From Pseudomonadota bacterium (GTDB lineage Bacteria; Pseudomonadota; Alphaproteobacteria; Acetobacterales; Acetobacteraceae): a stretch of 5,498 nucleotides of DNA. The notes below the pieces were generated by a model that saw only the letters and a program-made list of their open reading frames with translations, was not told the DNA's origin and made no database searches. Position 1 is the stretch's first letter; each line of letters starts with the position of its first letter. The DNA lies in assembly GCA_021829055.1 (NCBI GenBank), contig JAJZCS010000155.1:1-5498 (forward strand). The letters are read 5' to 3'. Positions 5,367 to 5,498 of the stretch are shown here, one piece after another. A program made the translations under genes and the position numbers.

Positions 5367-5498
5367 AGGCGTACTGTAGTGGCTCTAACGCTTGTTTCGC
5401 GTGGGCGACTTTTTCGAGGATTGGGCTGGCCGACCTGGTCCGGATGAAGGGTTGGGGGTCAGCATTGTGGTTGTCCAGGTATTCCATGATGGCGTTCT
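5293..5498 (-). CDS. IS630-family transposase C-terminal end, partial (runs off window)
   Basis: Entering from the right edge on the - strand, the frame reads NAIMEYLDNHNADPQPFIRT and RSASPILEKVAHAKQALEPL. This is the C-terminal tail of IS630-family transposases (xYLxxHNADPxPFxWTxSAxxILEKVxRAxxAL). The usual Trp of PFxWT is Arg here, from a single-base TGG-to-CGG change, which hints at decay. Recognisable sequence ends near 5374. The frame then reads on without a stop through the other IS fragment to 5293, so residues after about Gln (5374) are read-through. The catalytic domain lies outside the window and its state is unknown. Confidence 0.6.
   Translation of the reverse strand, partial: NAIMEYLDNHNADPQPFIRTRSASPILEKVAHAKQALEPLQYALPTAGSLHCTPPPSARSDAPPTAE
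5367..5498 (-). mobile_element. Second IS630-family element, one terminus within the window
   Basis: Sequence beginning AGGCGTACTGTAGTGGCTC at 5367 follows a TA dinucleotide (5365-5366) exactly where the first IS630 fragment loses homology. IS630/Tc1/mariner elements insert at TA and duplicate it, so 5367 is a natural terminus. The other end and the second TA would lie beyond the window. The exact boundary is inferred. Confidence 0.5.

Noticed and set aside
5376..5396. VVALTL in the + frame, resembling a later IS630 transposase segment and suggesting a simple internal deletion
   Set aside because: The - strand here reads a much longer and clearer IS630 C-terminus, so the short + strand likeness is probably chance.
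5085..5447. 120-codon open frame on the + strand upstream of dmeR
   Set aside because: It is an accidental fusion: out-of-frame IS3 remnant, IS3 terminal repeat, IS630 N-terminal piece, then antisense of the second IS630. It is not one gene.

Overview
The window reads as chromosomal or large-plasmid DNA of a GC-rich proteobacterium. I favour an alphaproteobacterium (Sphingomonadales or Acetobacteraceae type), judging from the protein style of GlmU, DmeF and the IS630 transposases; this taxonomic call is an inference and is weak below class level.

Layout. Positions 1-3023 hold an amino-sugar operon on the + strand: glmU (its 5' end lies outside the window) followed by a complete glmS, the two overlapping by one base. 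GlmS makes glucosamine-6-phosphate from fructose-6-phosphate and glutamine. After isomerisation by GlmM (not here), GlmU acetylates and uridylylates it to UDP-GlcNAc, the precursor of peptidoglycan and lipid A. The 3' end of glmS keeps the conserved sequence that serves as the Tn7 attachment site in other bacteria.

Positions 3024-3453 contain no gene I can defend. The first part is noticeably AT-richer. It holds a stem-loop just after glmS, a TGT-initiated candidate transposon end 24 bases past the glmS stop, and two spaced copies of a 12-base repeat. The rest is GC-rich, with an unexplained open frame and a long-loop inverted repeat.

Positions 3454-4982 carry a two-gene metal-efflux operon on the - strand: dmeR (RcnR/CsoR-family metal-sensing repressor with the His3-Cys35-His60-His64 set of RcnR) and dmeF (cation diffusion facilitator for Co/Ni-type metals). 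The genes overlap or abut, and a C-tract operator flanked by inverted repeats lies directly upstream of dmeR.

Positions 5016-5498 are a pile-up of insertion-sequence pieces: the last codons and right end of an IS3-family element, a transposase N-terminal piece of an IS630-family element, and the C-terminal end of a second IS630-family transposase on the opposite strand that runs off the window. The junctions look like one IS landing inside another.

Overall the window is a core biosynthetic operon abutting a small accessory metal-resistance island bounded by mobile DNA. I found no clearly undescribed system. The most interesting question is whether the dmeRF island entered through the glmS attachment site.
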